A stretch of DNA of 5,123 nucleotides, taken from assembly GCA_030689845.1 (NCBI GenBank), contig JAUYHV010000229.1, positions 1-5,123 on the forward strand. The letters run 5' to 3'. The DNA is from Dehalococcoidia bacterium. Its GTDB lineage: Bacteria > Chloroflexota > Dehalococcoidia > JACQUA01. The stretch's first letter is position 1. Each line of letters begins with the position of its first letter. Both the position numbers and the translations under genes were made by a program. Of the stretch, positions 1 through 5,123 are shown piece after piece. The notes beneath the pieces are model-generated. The model was not told the origin of the DNA, did not search any database, and saw only the letters and a program-made list of their open reading frames with translations.

Positions 1-912
1 GGCCGCCAGAAATTAAACAAAGCTAAGGCTGAGGCAGCCCTGGACCGCCTGGCTCGAAAACTCGGCCTGGACGTAATCCAGACTGCCATGGGGGCTTTTA
101 AAATTGTCAATTCCCACATGGCTGACCTGGTCCGCAAGGTCAGCATCGAGAGGGGTTACGACCCGAGGCATTTCGTCCTGTTTTCCTTCGGCGGCGCAGG
201 TCCCACTCACTGCCCCTTTTTCGGCCGTGAACTGGGCGTAAAATCGGTTTACATACCCAACTACTCCAGTGTGTTTTCGGCCCTGGGAATGTTAACCGGC
301 GGTATTGTGCACAGTTTACAGATGTCTTACCCTGCCCGCTTTCCCCTGTCGGAAGAGGGGATCGGAAACATAAACAGGATTTACAGGCGAATGAAAGACA
401 GCCTGAGCGAGCAGTTCACCAGGGAAGGCATCGACGCAGGGAAAGTGACTTTTTCCTCCTATGCTTATATGAAGTACCGGCTCCAGGCTACGGAGTTGCC
501 AGTTCTCCTGGGGGACACGGAAATACGCCCGGACAACCAGGAGGCTATTGTTAAGGTATTTGAAGAGAAATATGCCGGGGTTTACGGCAAGGACACGGGA
601 TATCCCGAGGCCGGAATTGAAATCTTAAAATATAGGATGGACGGATTTTTTGACACGCCGGTTCCTCAAATCGCCAGGGAGTTGTCAAAAGCGCCGCCAG
701 ACCCTTCGCTGGCTCTGAAAGGGAAGCGCCGGGCTTATTTCGAAACACCGGGAGATTTCCTTGAAACCCCGGTATATGACAGCCTTAAGCTCCGTTACGG
801 CCATGTCCTGAAAGGCCCTGTCATTGTGGAGAGGATGGGGGATACCGTCGTCCTGCCCCCGGACACCGTGGGCTACGTTGACGAATATCTTAACATAAAG
901 ATTGAATTGTAG
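1..912 (+). CDS. HyuA-like subunit (hydantoinase A / oxoprolinase / ketone carboxylase beta-type), C-terminal part
   Basis: The reading frame is open from base 1, so the gene begins upstream and 303 C-terminal residues are visible; family members are usually about 650-720 residues. The ATG at 88 is internal, because conserved family sequence lies before it. What shows the family: a run ending IVNSHMADLVRKVSIERGYD followed by FSFGGAGPTH (nt 181-210), the hallmark glycine-rich GGAGPxH loop of HyuA proteins, then a VFSALGMLTGG segment (about nt 268-303). In this superfamily the HyuA-like subunit has an ASKHA-type nucleotide-binding fold and works with a HyuB-like partner in ATP-dependent ring opening (hydantoins, 5-oxoproline) or in activation and carboxylation of ketones. 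The protein has no visible signal peptide or membrane segment and should be cytoplasmic. It ends 9 bp before hyuB, so the two are almost certainly one operon. The substrate cannot be told from sequence; the gamma-like domain on its partner favours a carboxylase-type enzyme. Confidence 0.9.
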   Translation, partial: GRQKLNKAKAEAALDRLARKLGLDVIQTAMGAFKIVNSHMADLVRKVSIERGYDPRHFVLFSFGGAGPTHCPFFGRELGVKSVYIPNYSSVFSALGMLTGGIVHSLQMSYPARFPLSEEGIGNINRIYRRMKDSLSEQFTREGIDAGKVTFSSYAYMKYRLQATELPVLLGDTEIRPDNQEAIVKVFEEKYAGVYGKDTGYPEAGIEILKYRMDGFFDTPVPQIARELSKAPPDPSLALKGKRRAYFETPGDFLETPVYDSLKLRYGHVLKGPVIVERMGDTVVLPPDTVGYVDEYLNIKIEL

Positions 913-921
913 AGGTGAGAA

Positions 922-3111
922 ATGCCTGTTGATCCGATTACCCTGGAAATCCTGCGCCACCGCCTCTGGATGATTAACGACGAGATGGGGAAGGTTGCCA
1001 TCCAGGTCTCTGCTTCTCCCATTGTTTACGAGAGTTTCGACCTCAACACCTCCCTTCTCACCGCAAAAGGCGACAGCCTTTTCGTCGGTGTCTATACCTC
1101 GAGGCTCTCCATCGCCTTGTATATTGCGACAAGGTACATTATCCAGAACCTGAAGACAAATCCCGGGATAAATGACGGGGATGCCTTTCTGGGTAACGAC
1201 CCCTGGTCCGGGGCCACCCACCAGAGCGATATCTTCATGGTGGCGCCTATTTTTTGGGAAGGTGAAATAGTCTGCTGGGCAGGAATAACCATGCACGAAC
1301 TGGATGTGGGGGGCATGACTCCGGGAAGCATCTGTGTAGGCGCGAAGGACGTGTACCAGGAAGGGCCGTTGATTTCCCCTGTCAAACTTGTAGAAAAGGG
1401 CAGGATCAGGAAGGACATAGAAGATTTGGTGATACGGAACAGCCGGACACCCAGGATAAACGCCCTGAATTTCAGGGCGCGTCTGGCTGCCATCAACCGG
1501 GCTCGGGAGCGCATAGAACAGGTCATCCGGGAATACGGCAAGGAAACTTTCCTGGAAGTCCAGCAGGGGATAATGGACCTGGTCAGGCAGGCATTCGAAA
1601 GGCGGTTGGGGGAGCTTCCTGATGGCACCTGGTGCGAGGAAGGATTCATCGACAACGACGGCATCAACAATATCCTTTACCGAATTAAGCTCGCCATGAC
1701 CAAGAAGGGCAATAAACTGATTTTCGATTTTACCGGGACCAGTCCCCAGGCGCCGGGACTGATAAACTGTACCAGGACCGGGCTGGAAGGCGGGGTAATG
1801 TCGGCGGTACTGCCGCTGCTTTGCTACGACACCGTGTGGTCGCCCAGTTCCCTGGAAAAAAACGTGGAGATTATCGCCGCCCCGGGCACCCTGAACAATG
1901 CCAGTTACCCTGCTGCTGTAAGCCTGGCGACACTGTCCAGCGCTTATGCTACGGGCATGCTGGCTGTGGCTACCATCGGCAAAATGATGGCCTGCTCAAA
2001 AGTGTATAGGGAGGAAGCCCAGGCAGCCTGGTCGCCGTCGGTACAGGTGTGCAATATAGCCGGGAACAACACCAGGGGGGAGTATTATAACGGTGCCCTG
2101 ACGGATATGGCGGGGGGTGGCGGCGCCTGCATAAACGAGGACGGCATGCATACCGCCGGTATCAGCGGTTCTCCCTGCAACTCCATCACCAACATCGAAA
2201 CCGCCGAAAGCCTGTACCCCGTGCTTTACATTTACAGGAAGCATGCGATGGATGTCATAGGCCCGGGGAAATACCGCGGCGGAGCCGGCACGGAAATCAT
2301 GAGGATACCCTACGGCAATGCCGGTCCCGTTGACTGCACTTTCTACTCCTACGGGGCGACGCATCCCGCGGGAAAAGGGATATACGGCGGCTACCCCGGA
2401 AGCATTGAGGTGCAGTTGATATTGAAGGGGACCAACCTGAAGGAATTAATGGCGGAGTCCCGCATGCCCACGGTCCTGGAAGAGGTCTCCTTCGAGTCGG
2501 CCAGGGTCCTTAATTCCAAGCAGCGCTTTAATTTCGAAACCGGCGATGTTTACGTGTCTATAAGCCAGGGGGGCAACGGGTTTGGAGACCCCCTGCTGAG
2601 GGACCCAAAGCTGGTGCTCAAGGACCTGCAATACGGTTTACAGTCGAGGGAAGTGTGCCGGGATAACTACGGCGTTATTACAGGTGAAGGGGATTCCGTT
2701 GTTTTGGAGGAAGAAACCGGGAAGCAGAGGGAAGCTTTGAGGAAAAAGCGACTGGAAAAGGGAACATTCCTTCAGGAAATGCCCCGGAAGCGGGTTTTTG
2801 CCGGGGAACTCAGGGGGCAGGAAATCCTGAGCATGGGGGAAGCCGTAAAGCTTATAAAGACGGATAGGGGCAGTTATTGCACCTGTTATAACTGCGGGTA
2901 TGTTTACGGTAAAAGCGACAAAGCCCCCCAGGCATACGCCATGATGAGGGAACTTCCCATTATCGACCTGAGCCCGGTGAACCGGTACAGCCAGTCAGAG
3001 GAAATAATGGCAAGGGAATTTTACTGTCCCAACTGCGCCCTGCTGATTGGAGTAGAAGTGCGGAAGAAAGGCGACCCGCCGGTATTCGATACCGTCATCG
3101 ACTTAAAGTGA
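922..3111 (+). CDS. HyuB-like subunit with fused C-terminal acetone carboxylase gamma-like zinc domain
   Basis: This complete gene encodes 729 residues and starts at an ATG preceded by GAGGTGAG (912-919). Family hallmarks are clear: the N-terminal DPITLEILRHRLW; GNDPWSGATHQSD (residues 91-103); MHELDVGG (124-131), whose His/Asp pair is a candidate metal site; FDFTGTSPQAPG in the middle; and GFGDPLLRDP (553-562) near the end of the HyuB core. An ordinary HyuB is about 520-590 residues. Here a basic helix (QREALRKKRLEKG) follows, then a C-terminal domain with C653-x-C655-x-x-C658-G and C702-P-N-C705 and the ending DPPVFDTVID. This resembles the small zinc-containing gamma subunit of acetone/acetophenone carboxylases, normally a separate protein. 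I infer that it and the upstream HyuA form an ATP-dependent carboxylase-like or hydrolase complex of unknown substrate. The last 62 codons are duplicated at 4938-5123, so this gene's 3' end may have been replaced by recombination. Confidence 0.92.
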   Translation: MPVDPITLEILRHRLWMINDEMGKVAIQVSASPIVYESFDLNTSLLTAKGDSLFVGVYTSRLSIALYIATRYIIQNLKTNPGINDGDAFLGNDPWSGATHQSDIFMVAPIFWEGEIVCWAGITMHELDVGGMTPGSICVGAKDVYQEGPLISPVKLVEKGRIRKDIEDLVIRNSRTPRINALNFRARLAAINRARERIEQVIREYGKETFLEVQQGIMDLVRQAFERRLGELPDGTWCEEGFIDNDGINNILYRIKLAMTKKGNKLIFDFTGTSPQAPGLINCTRTGLEGGVMSAVLPLLCYDTVWSPSSLEKNVEIIAAPGTLNNASYPAAVSLATLSSAYATGMLAVATIGKMMACSKVYREEAQAAWSPSVQVCNIAGNNTRGEYYNGALTDMAGGGGACINEDGMHTAGISGSPCNSITNIETAESLYPVLYIYRKHAMDVIGPGKYRGGAGTEIMRIPYGNAGPVDCTFYSYGATHPAGKGIYGGYPGSIEVQLILKGTNLKELMAESRMPTVLEEVSFESARVLNSKQRFNFETGDVYVSISQGGNGFGDPLLRDPKLVLKDLQYGLQSREVCRDNYGVITGEGDSVVLEEETGKQREALRKKRLEKGTFLQEMPRKRVFAGELRGQEILSMGEAVKLIKTDRGSYCTCYNCGYVYGKSDKAPQAYAMMRELPIIDLSPVNRYSQSEEIMAREFYCPNCALLIGVEVRKKGDPPVFDTVIDLK
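2919..3104 (+). repeat. Direct repeat, upstream copy (inside the 3' end of hyuB)
   Basis: These 186 bases align without gaps to 4938-5123 (constant offset 2,019) with 170 identities by manual count. The match begins abruptly at CAAAGCCCCCCAGGC; immediately before it the copies are unrelated. The copy encodes residues 667-727 of the HyuB-like protein, starting 8 residues after the first zinc knuckle and including the second. The repeat may extend further right, because the other copy is cut by the window edge. Confidence 0.95.
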
Positions 3112-3149
3112 CGCTATAGGCCCCCATGGGATACACATGTCTCCTGAGG

Positions 3150-3164
3150 GCCAGTTATCCTGGC
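3150..3164 (+). other. Short hairpin GCCAG-ttatc-CTGGC
   Basis: A perfect 5-bp inverted repeat (3150-3154 with 3160-3164) encloses a 5-base loop. It is nested inside a second perfect pair, GTCTC (3139-3143) with GAGAC (3174-3178). No T tract follows, so it is unlikely to be an intrinsic terminator. It could be a weak structural or operator element, or chance. Confidence 0.3.
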
Positions 3165-3191
3165 GAGATGGCAGAGACGACGAATGAGTTT

Positions 3192-3221
3192 CTGGCATAT
3201 ACATACAGACTGTATTATAAT
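3192..3221 (+). promoter_or_regulatory. Predicted sigma-70-type promoter of the cassette
   Basis: A perfect TATAAT -10 hexamer lies at 3216-3221. CTGGCA at 3192-3197, matching 4 of 6 bases of TTGACA, sits 18 bp upstream as a -35. Transcription would start near 3228, about 50 bp before the first cassette gene. No operator or regulator gene is recognisable nearby. The cassette therefore probably has its own promoter rather than depending on the hyu operon. Confidence 0.5.
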
Positions 3222-3277
3222 AATCTTACATTGGGGTTATAGAAGCCGAACGATTATTACTATTTGCATAGGATAAA

Positions 3278-4018
3278 ATGGCAAAACACAGGCACCTGAA
3301 AAATGCTCCTCTGACAGAGGCTTTAATTGATATTCGAGTTAGTCTCCCATCTGTGTTCGATCCAAAAGATTTTCTAAGTCTATCAAATGATATATCCGAC
3401 AAATATATAAAGAGTGGGCCACGTCAAATGTTTACAGCTGCTTTTGGTGTAGAAGCAGGCATCCCGTTTACAAAGGCTACCGAAAGTAAAGGGGTTCATG
3501 GATATATATGCAAATCTGGGGATGGGAAGGACGTTGTTCAGTTTAGGATAGATGGATTTACCTTCAGTCGACTAAACCCCTATTCAGCGTGGGAAACTGT
3601 TTTGTCAGAAGCTAAGAGGCTTTGGGAACTATATTCGATTAAATGTTCTCCGGAGCTGATTACAAGAATAGCTGTCCGCTATATAAACAAATTAGACCTC
3701 CCTTTGCCTATAAAGGACTTTGCGGATTATCTCACTGCACCTCCTTTAGTTCCTGATTCACTCCCTCAAGAAGTGAGTCAGTTTTTAACCAGAGTAGTGA
3801 TTCATGATGCAGACATAACGGCTAACATCGTACAGGCAATGAAGAGTAGTCTAAAAGCCGACCATCTTGGAGTAATATTGGATATAGATGTATTCAAGGT
3901 GAATGAGAACGGTTTCGAGGAAAGCAGTATCTGGCCAGAATTTGAAAAACTCAGAGCTTTGAAGAATCGAATATTTTTTAAGAGTATTACTGAAAAAACA
4001 GCGGGGTTATATGAATGA
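3278..4018 (+). CDS. TIGR04255 family protein
   Basis: This 246-residue protein is recognisable as a member of the sporadically distributed TIGR04255 family. It has NAPLTEALIDIRV near the N-terminus (residues 9-21), the central FSRLNPY (96-102) followed by a W-containing helix, RIAVRYINKLDLP (130-142), and a C-terminal LKNRIFFKSITEK close to the end. Its length is typical and it looks intact. There is no signal peptide or membrane segment, so it is presumably cytoplasmic. No biochemical function is established for the family as far as I know; its patchy distribution suggests horizontal spread. The start is the ATG after a modest AGGA (3270-3273) with 4-base spacing, and the family motif begins within ten residues of it. 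It is first in a three-gene unit, and its stop overlaps the start of the next gene (ATGA at 4015-4018), implying coupled translation. Base composition is clearly lower in GC than hyuB. Confidence 0.85.
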   Translation: MAKHRHLKNAPLTEALIDIRVSLPSVFDPKDFLSLSNDISDKYIKSGPRQMFTAAFGVEAGIPFTKATESKGVHGYICKSGDGKDVVQFRIDGFTFSRLNPYSAWETVLSEAKRLWELYSIKCSPELITRIAVRYINKLDLPLPIKDFADYLTAPPLVPDSLPQEVSQFLTRVVIHDADITANIVQAMKSSLKADHLGVILDIDVFKVNENGFEESSIWPEFEKLRALKNRIFFKSITEKTAGLYE

Positions 4019-4521
4019 ATATATTAGTTCGTAATATGAGAAAAACAAACCCTCTCGTTTTCCCTCAGAATCGGGGCGTAAGTGACGCCGCAAATGATAT
4101 TCAGAGGGAAACGGAGGAGTTACAACAAAATATTTCCCGGAGTATTACCTTTGGAGACCACTTGTCAGAGATGATGGAACGTCTTTTTGAAACTAAGCAG
4201 GAACATGCTATCAATAATTGGGATGGATACGGCGCAAAAGCTATTGATGAGCAATCATACAAGAATTCTACTAGATTTATTTTGTCGTTAACGCCGGATA
4301 TTCCTATTCCTGAGATAGGTGTTGAACCTGATGGTGAAGTTGTATTTGAATGGTATGGCGGCAAACGTAATGTTTTTTCCATAAGCATGGGGAGTAGGAA
4401 CGAACTAACATACGCTGGGCTTTATGGCATCAGTAAGACTTATGGTGTCGAGCACTTTTACGAAAATGTTCCTGACACACTTTTAGACAATATAAATAGG
4501 GTTTTCTCAGGGAGAGTATAG
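4015..4521 (+). CDS. Conserved small protein with WDGYGA motif (cassette gene 2)
   Basis: This 168-residue protein has unknown function. The conserved part begins at NWDGYGAKAI (W69, D70, G71, Y72, G73), continues through a PIPEIGVEPDGEVVFEWY block (about residues 97-114, with D106 and W113) and ends with GVEHFYENVPDTLLDNI. This reads as a small alpha/beta fold and is a pattern I recognise from hypothetical proteins in accessory regions. Residues 25-65 are rich in Glu, Gln and charged residues and probably helical, perhaps a partner-binding helix; family members often start nearer the WDGYGA motif. The ATG at 4015 overlaps the previous stop by 4 bases and has GGGG at 4003-4006 upstream; the ATG at 4036 is an alternative without a visible ribosome site. 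The overlap with gene 1 and the 1-base gap to gene 3 indicate one functional unit. No catalytic site is evident. Confidence 0.78.
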   Translation: MNILVRNMRKTNPLVFPQNRGVSDAANDIQRETEELQQNISRSITFGDHLSEMMERLFETKQEHAINNWDGYGAKAIDEQSYKNSTRFILSLTPDIPIPEIGVEPDGEVVFEWYGGKRNVFSISMGSRNELTYAGLYGISKTYGVEHFYENVPDTLLDNINRVFSGRV

Positions 4522-4525
4522 TTTG
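4509..4525 (+). promoter_or_regulatory. Ribosome binding site and TTG start of cassette gene 3
   Basis: AGGGAGAG at 4509-4516 is the strongest Shine-Dalgarno-like sequence in the cassette. It lies 6 bases before the TTG at 4523-4525 and overlaps the end of gene 2, whose TAG is at 4519-4521. This supports a TTG start with only one base between the two genes. No ATG exists in that frame before the conserved region begins; the first internal ATG encodes M37. Confidence 0.65.
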
Positions 4526-4915
4526 GTATTACCTATTGTCGTAAACCCAAACGAATCATTAGCGCGTTACTTAAGTGAAAAAAAGGGATACTTTTCTACT
4601 GACAGGAATGCAGTCTTACCAAGGGCTTTCATGCCTCCACTTAACTTAAGGCTCTCTGTTTTCAGAATTGATGGGCTCAAATTGGACGAGGTCTGGGAAA
4701 TCGGGCAAAAAAAGGTAATAGACGTTTTGCCCCTGCCTAAGCCGCTGTACGGCATGGCAGATATTAAGGCGTCAAAGGTAAGAAAGTTTGAACTGGAAAT
4801 TGAGCCCAGCAATACACCACCAAGACATGCTGACATATGTGGATGGCCCGAAAAAGCCAGACATAAGTCGATAGCCCAACAACTCGCAGCAGAAGCAACA
4901 TTAATACTTAAATAA
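4523..4915 (+). CDS. Conserved hypothetical protein (cassette gene 3)
   Basis: This 130-residue protein has unknown function and starts at TTG. It contains AVLPRAFMPP, then LSVFRIDGLKLDEVWEIG (about residues 44-61), YGMADIKASKV (76-86), and a C-terminal PPRHADICGWP (99-109) followed by an Ala-rich helix ending AAEATLIL. The conserved His in PPRHADI and several Asp/Glu residues could form an active or binding site, but that is speculation. This combination of motifs is one I associate with small hypothetical proteins in accessory regions; I cannot name the family. It appears full length, with no signal peptide or membrane helix. It is the last gene of the unit. No terminator follows, and only 22 bp separate its stop from the displaced hyuB fragment, so its transcript probably reads into that fragment. 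Confidence 0.78.
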   Translation: MVLPIVVNPNESLARYLSEKKGYFSTDRNAVLPRAFMPPLNLRLSVFRIDGLKLDEVWEIGQKKVIDVLPLPKPLYGMADIKASKVRKFELEIEPSNTPPRHADICGWPEKARHKSIAQQLAAEATLILK

Positions 4916-4937
4916 ATTAGAATGGTTCCTTTTTAGT

Positions 4938-5123
4938 CAAAGCCCCCCAGGCTTATGCCATGATGAGGGAACTTCCCATTATCGACCTGAGCCCGGTGAA
5001 CAGGCACAGCCAGTTAGAGGAAATAATGGCAAGGGAATTCTACTGCCCCAATTGCGCCTTGCTCATCGGGGTCGAAGTGCGCAAGAAAGGCGACCCGCCG
5101 GTATTCGATACCGTTATCGACGT
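4938..5123 (+). pseudogene. Truncated second copy of the hyuB 3' end (direct repeat, downstream copy)
   Basis: This copy encodes KAPQAYAMMRELPIIDLSPV and continues through the second zinc knuckle CPNC to DTVID at the window edge. It matches residues 667-727 of the HyuB-like protein with only three amino-acid changes (Tyr to His, Ser to Leu, Leu to Val). It has no start codon or ribosome site: in frame, a TAG lies at 4918-4920 and six unrelated codons (4921-4938) precede the homology. It lacks the HyuB core and the first zinc knuckle (C655-C658), so it cannot make a functional subunit. Sixteen of 186 bases differ from the upstream copy and 13 of the changes are silent. It is either the displaced original end of hyuB or the relic of a tandem paralog. 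The right end of the homology lies outside the window. Confidence 0.88.

Larger units (their letters stand above)
3112..3277. other. Intergenic region between hyuB and the cassette
   Basis: This region holds a short hairpin and a consensus -10 box, listed separately. I see no credible coding sequence and no intrinsic terminator (no GC stem followed by a T run) for the upstream operon. Base composition shifts from host-like to AT-rich at about 3185, so the low-GC DNA probably begins inside this stretch. Confidence 0.6.
2919..4937 (+). mobile_element. Putative inserted segment: replacement hyuB 3' end plus three-gene cassette
   Basis: This segment spans from the start of one repeat copy to the base before the other, as expected for a 2,019-bp insertion bounded by long direct repeats. 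Its non-repeat part is AT-rich: 60-base stretches counted at 3301, 3661, 4201, 4561 and 4741 gave 42, 37, 40, 40 and 45% GC, against 57, 45 and 63% for three in hyuB. The right boundary lies only 22 bp after the last cassette gene. No transposase, integrase or terminal inverted repeat is visible, so movement would have needed homologous recombination or an enzyme supplied in trans. The alternative is a passive insertion next to a hyuB paralog that later lost its 5' part. The boundaries are well seen; the mobile interpretation is inference. Confidence 0.45.

Noticed and set aside
685..1670. Long antisense open frames of 203 and 192 codons opposite hyuA/hyuB
   Set aside because: They lie wholly antisense to strongly conserved HyuA/HyuB coding sequence, have low-complexity or implausible translations, and overlap each other; they are composition shadows.
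1821..2364. Other out-of-frame or antisense frames within hyuB (1821-2009 plus, 1996-2364 minus)
   Set aside because: The HyuB frame across this stretch carries family motifs without interruption, and the alternatives have no ribosome site or recognisable domain.
3123..3130. Palindrome CCCATGGG after hyuB
   Set aside because: An 8-base palindrome with no spacer or T tract is expected by chance in GC-rich sequence and gives no useful stem-loop.
4101..4836. Antisense frames opposite cassette genes 2 and 3
   Set aside because: The plus-strand frames are tightly packed, have start signals and carry family-like motifs; the minus-strand translations do not resemble proteins I know.
3112..4937. 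An insertion sequence or integron cassette
   Set aside because: No transposase or integrase is encoded, no terminal inverted repeats are seen at the edges, and no attC-like site follows each gene; the bounding repeat is coding sequence, not a short target duplication.
4916..4937. Intrinsic terminator after cassette gene 3
   Set aside because: There is a short T run (4929-4934 region) but no inverted repeat able to form a stem before it.
1..5123. CRISPR arrays, tRNA or rRNA genes
   Set aside because: No short regularly spaced repeats and no recognisable tRNA or rRNA sequence were seen on reading through the window.

Overview
The window holds the 3' part of a bacterial HyuA/HyuB operon (hydantoinase / oxoprolinase / ketone carboxylase superfamily). 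It is followed by a compact three-gene cassette of different base composition and then by a second, truncated copy of the end of hyuB. The host part has moderate to high GC (three 60-base stretches of hyuB counted by hand gave 57, 45 and 63%), frequent AGG arginine codons and a purine-rich Shine-Dalgarno. I infer an anaerobic Firmicute of the Desulfotomaculum/Pelotomaculum type, but this is weak and no marker gene confirms it.

Layout. Positions 1-912 are the C-terminal part of a HyuA-like subunit whose start lies upstream. Positions 922-3111 are a complete HyuB-like subunit of 729 residues, about 140-200 residues longer than an ordinary HyuB. Its C-terminal extension carries two CxxC zinc knuckles and resembles the separate gamma subunit of acetone/acetophenone carboxylases. 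The pair therefore looks more like an ATP-dependent carboxylase (or a relative of unknown substrate) than a plain hydantoinase. Positions 3112-3277 are an intergenic region with a consensus TATAAT box. Positions 3278-4915 are three tightly coupled genes at about 41% GC: a TIGR04255-family protein, a WDGYGA-motif protein and a third conserved small protein, none with known biochemistry.

Positions 4938-5123 repeat positions 2919-3104 without gaps at 170/186 identities, in the same orientation and reading frame, and run off the window. Thirteen of the 16 differences are silent, so both copies come from lineages that were selected as protein-coding. The downstream copy nevertheless has no start and lacks the first zinc knuckle. 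The simplest reading is that a 2,019-bp segment (2919-4937), made of a replacement hyuB 3' end plus the three genes, entered the 3' end of hyuB. It would have kept hyuB intact and displaced the original 3' end downstream. A degraded tandem hyuB paralog is the main alternative. No recombinase, transposase or integrase is present in the segment.
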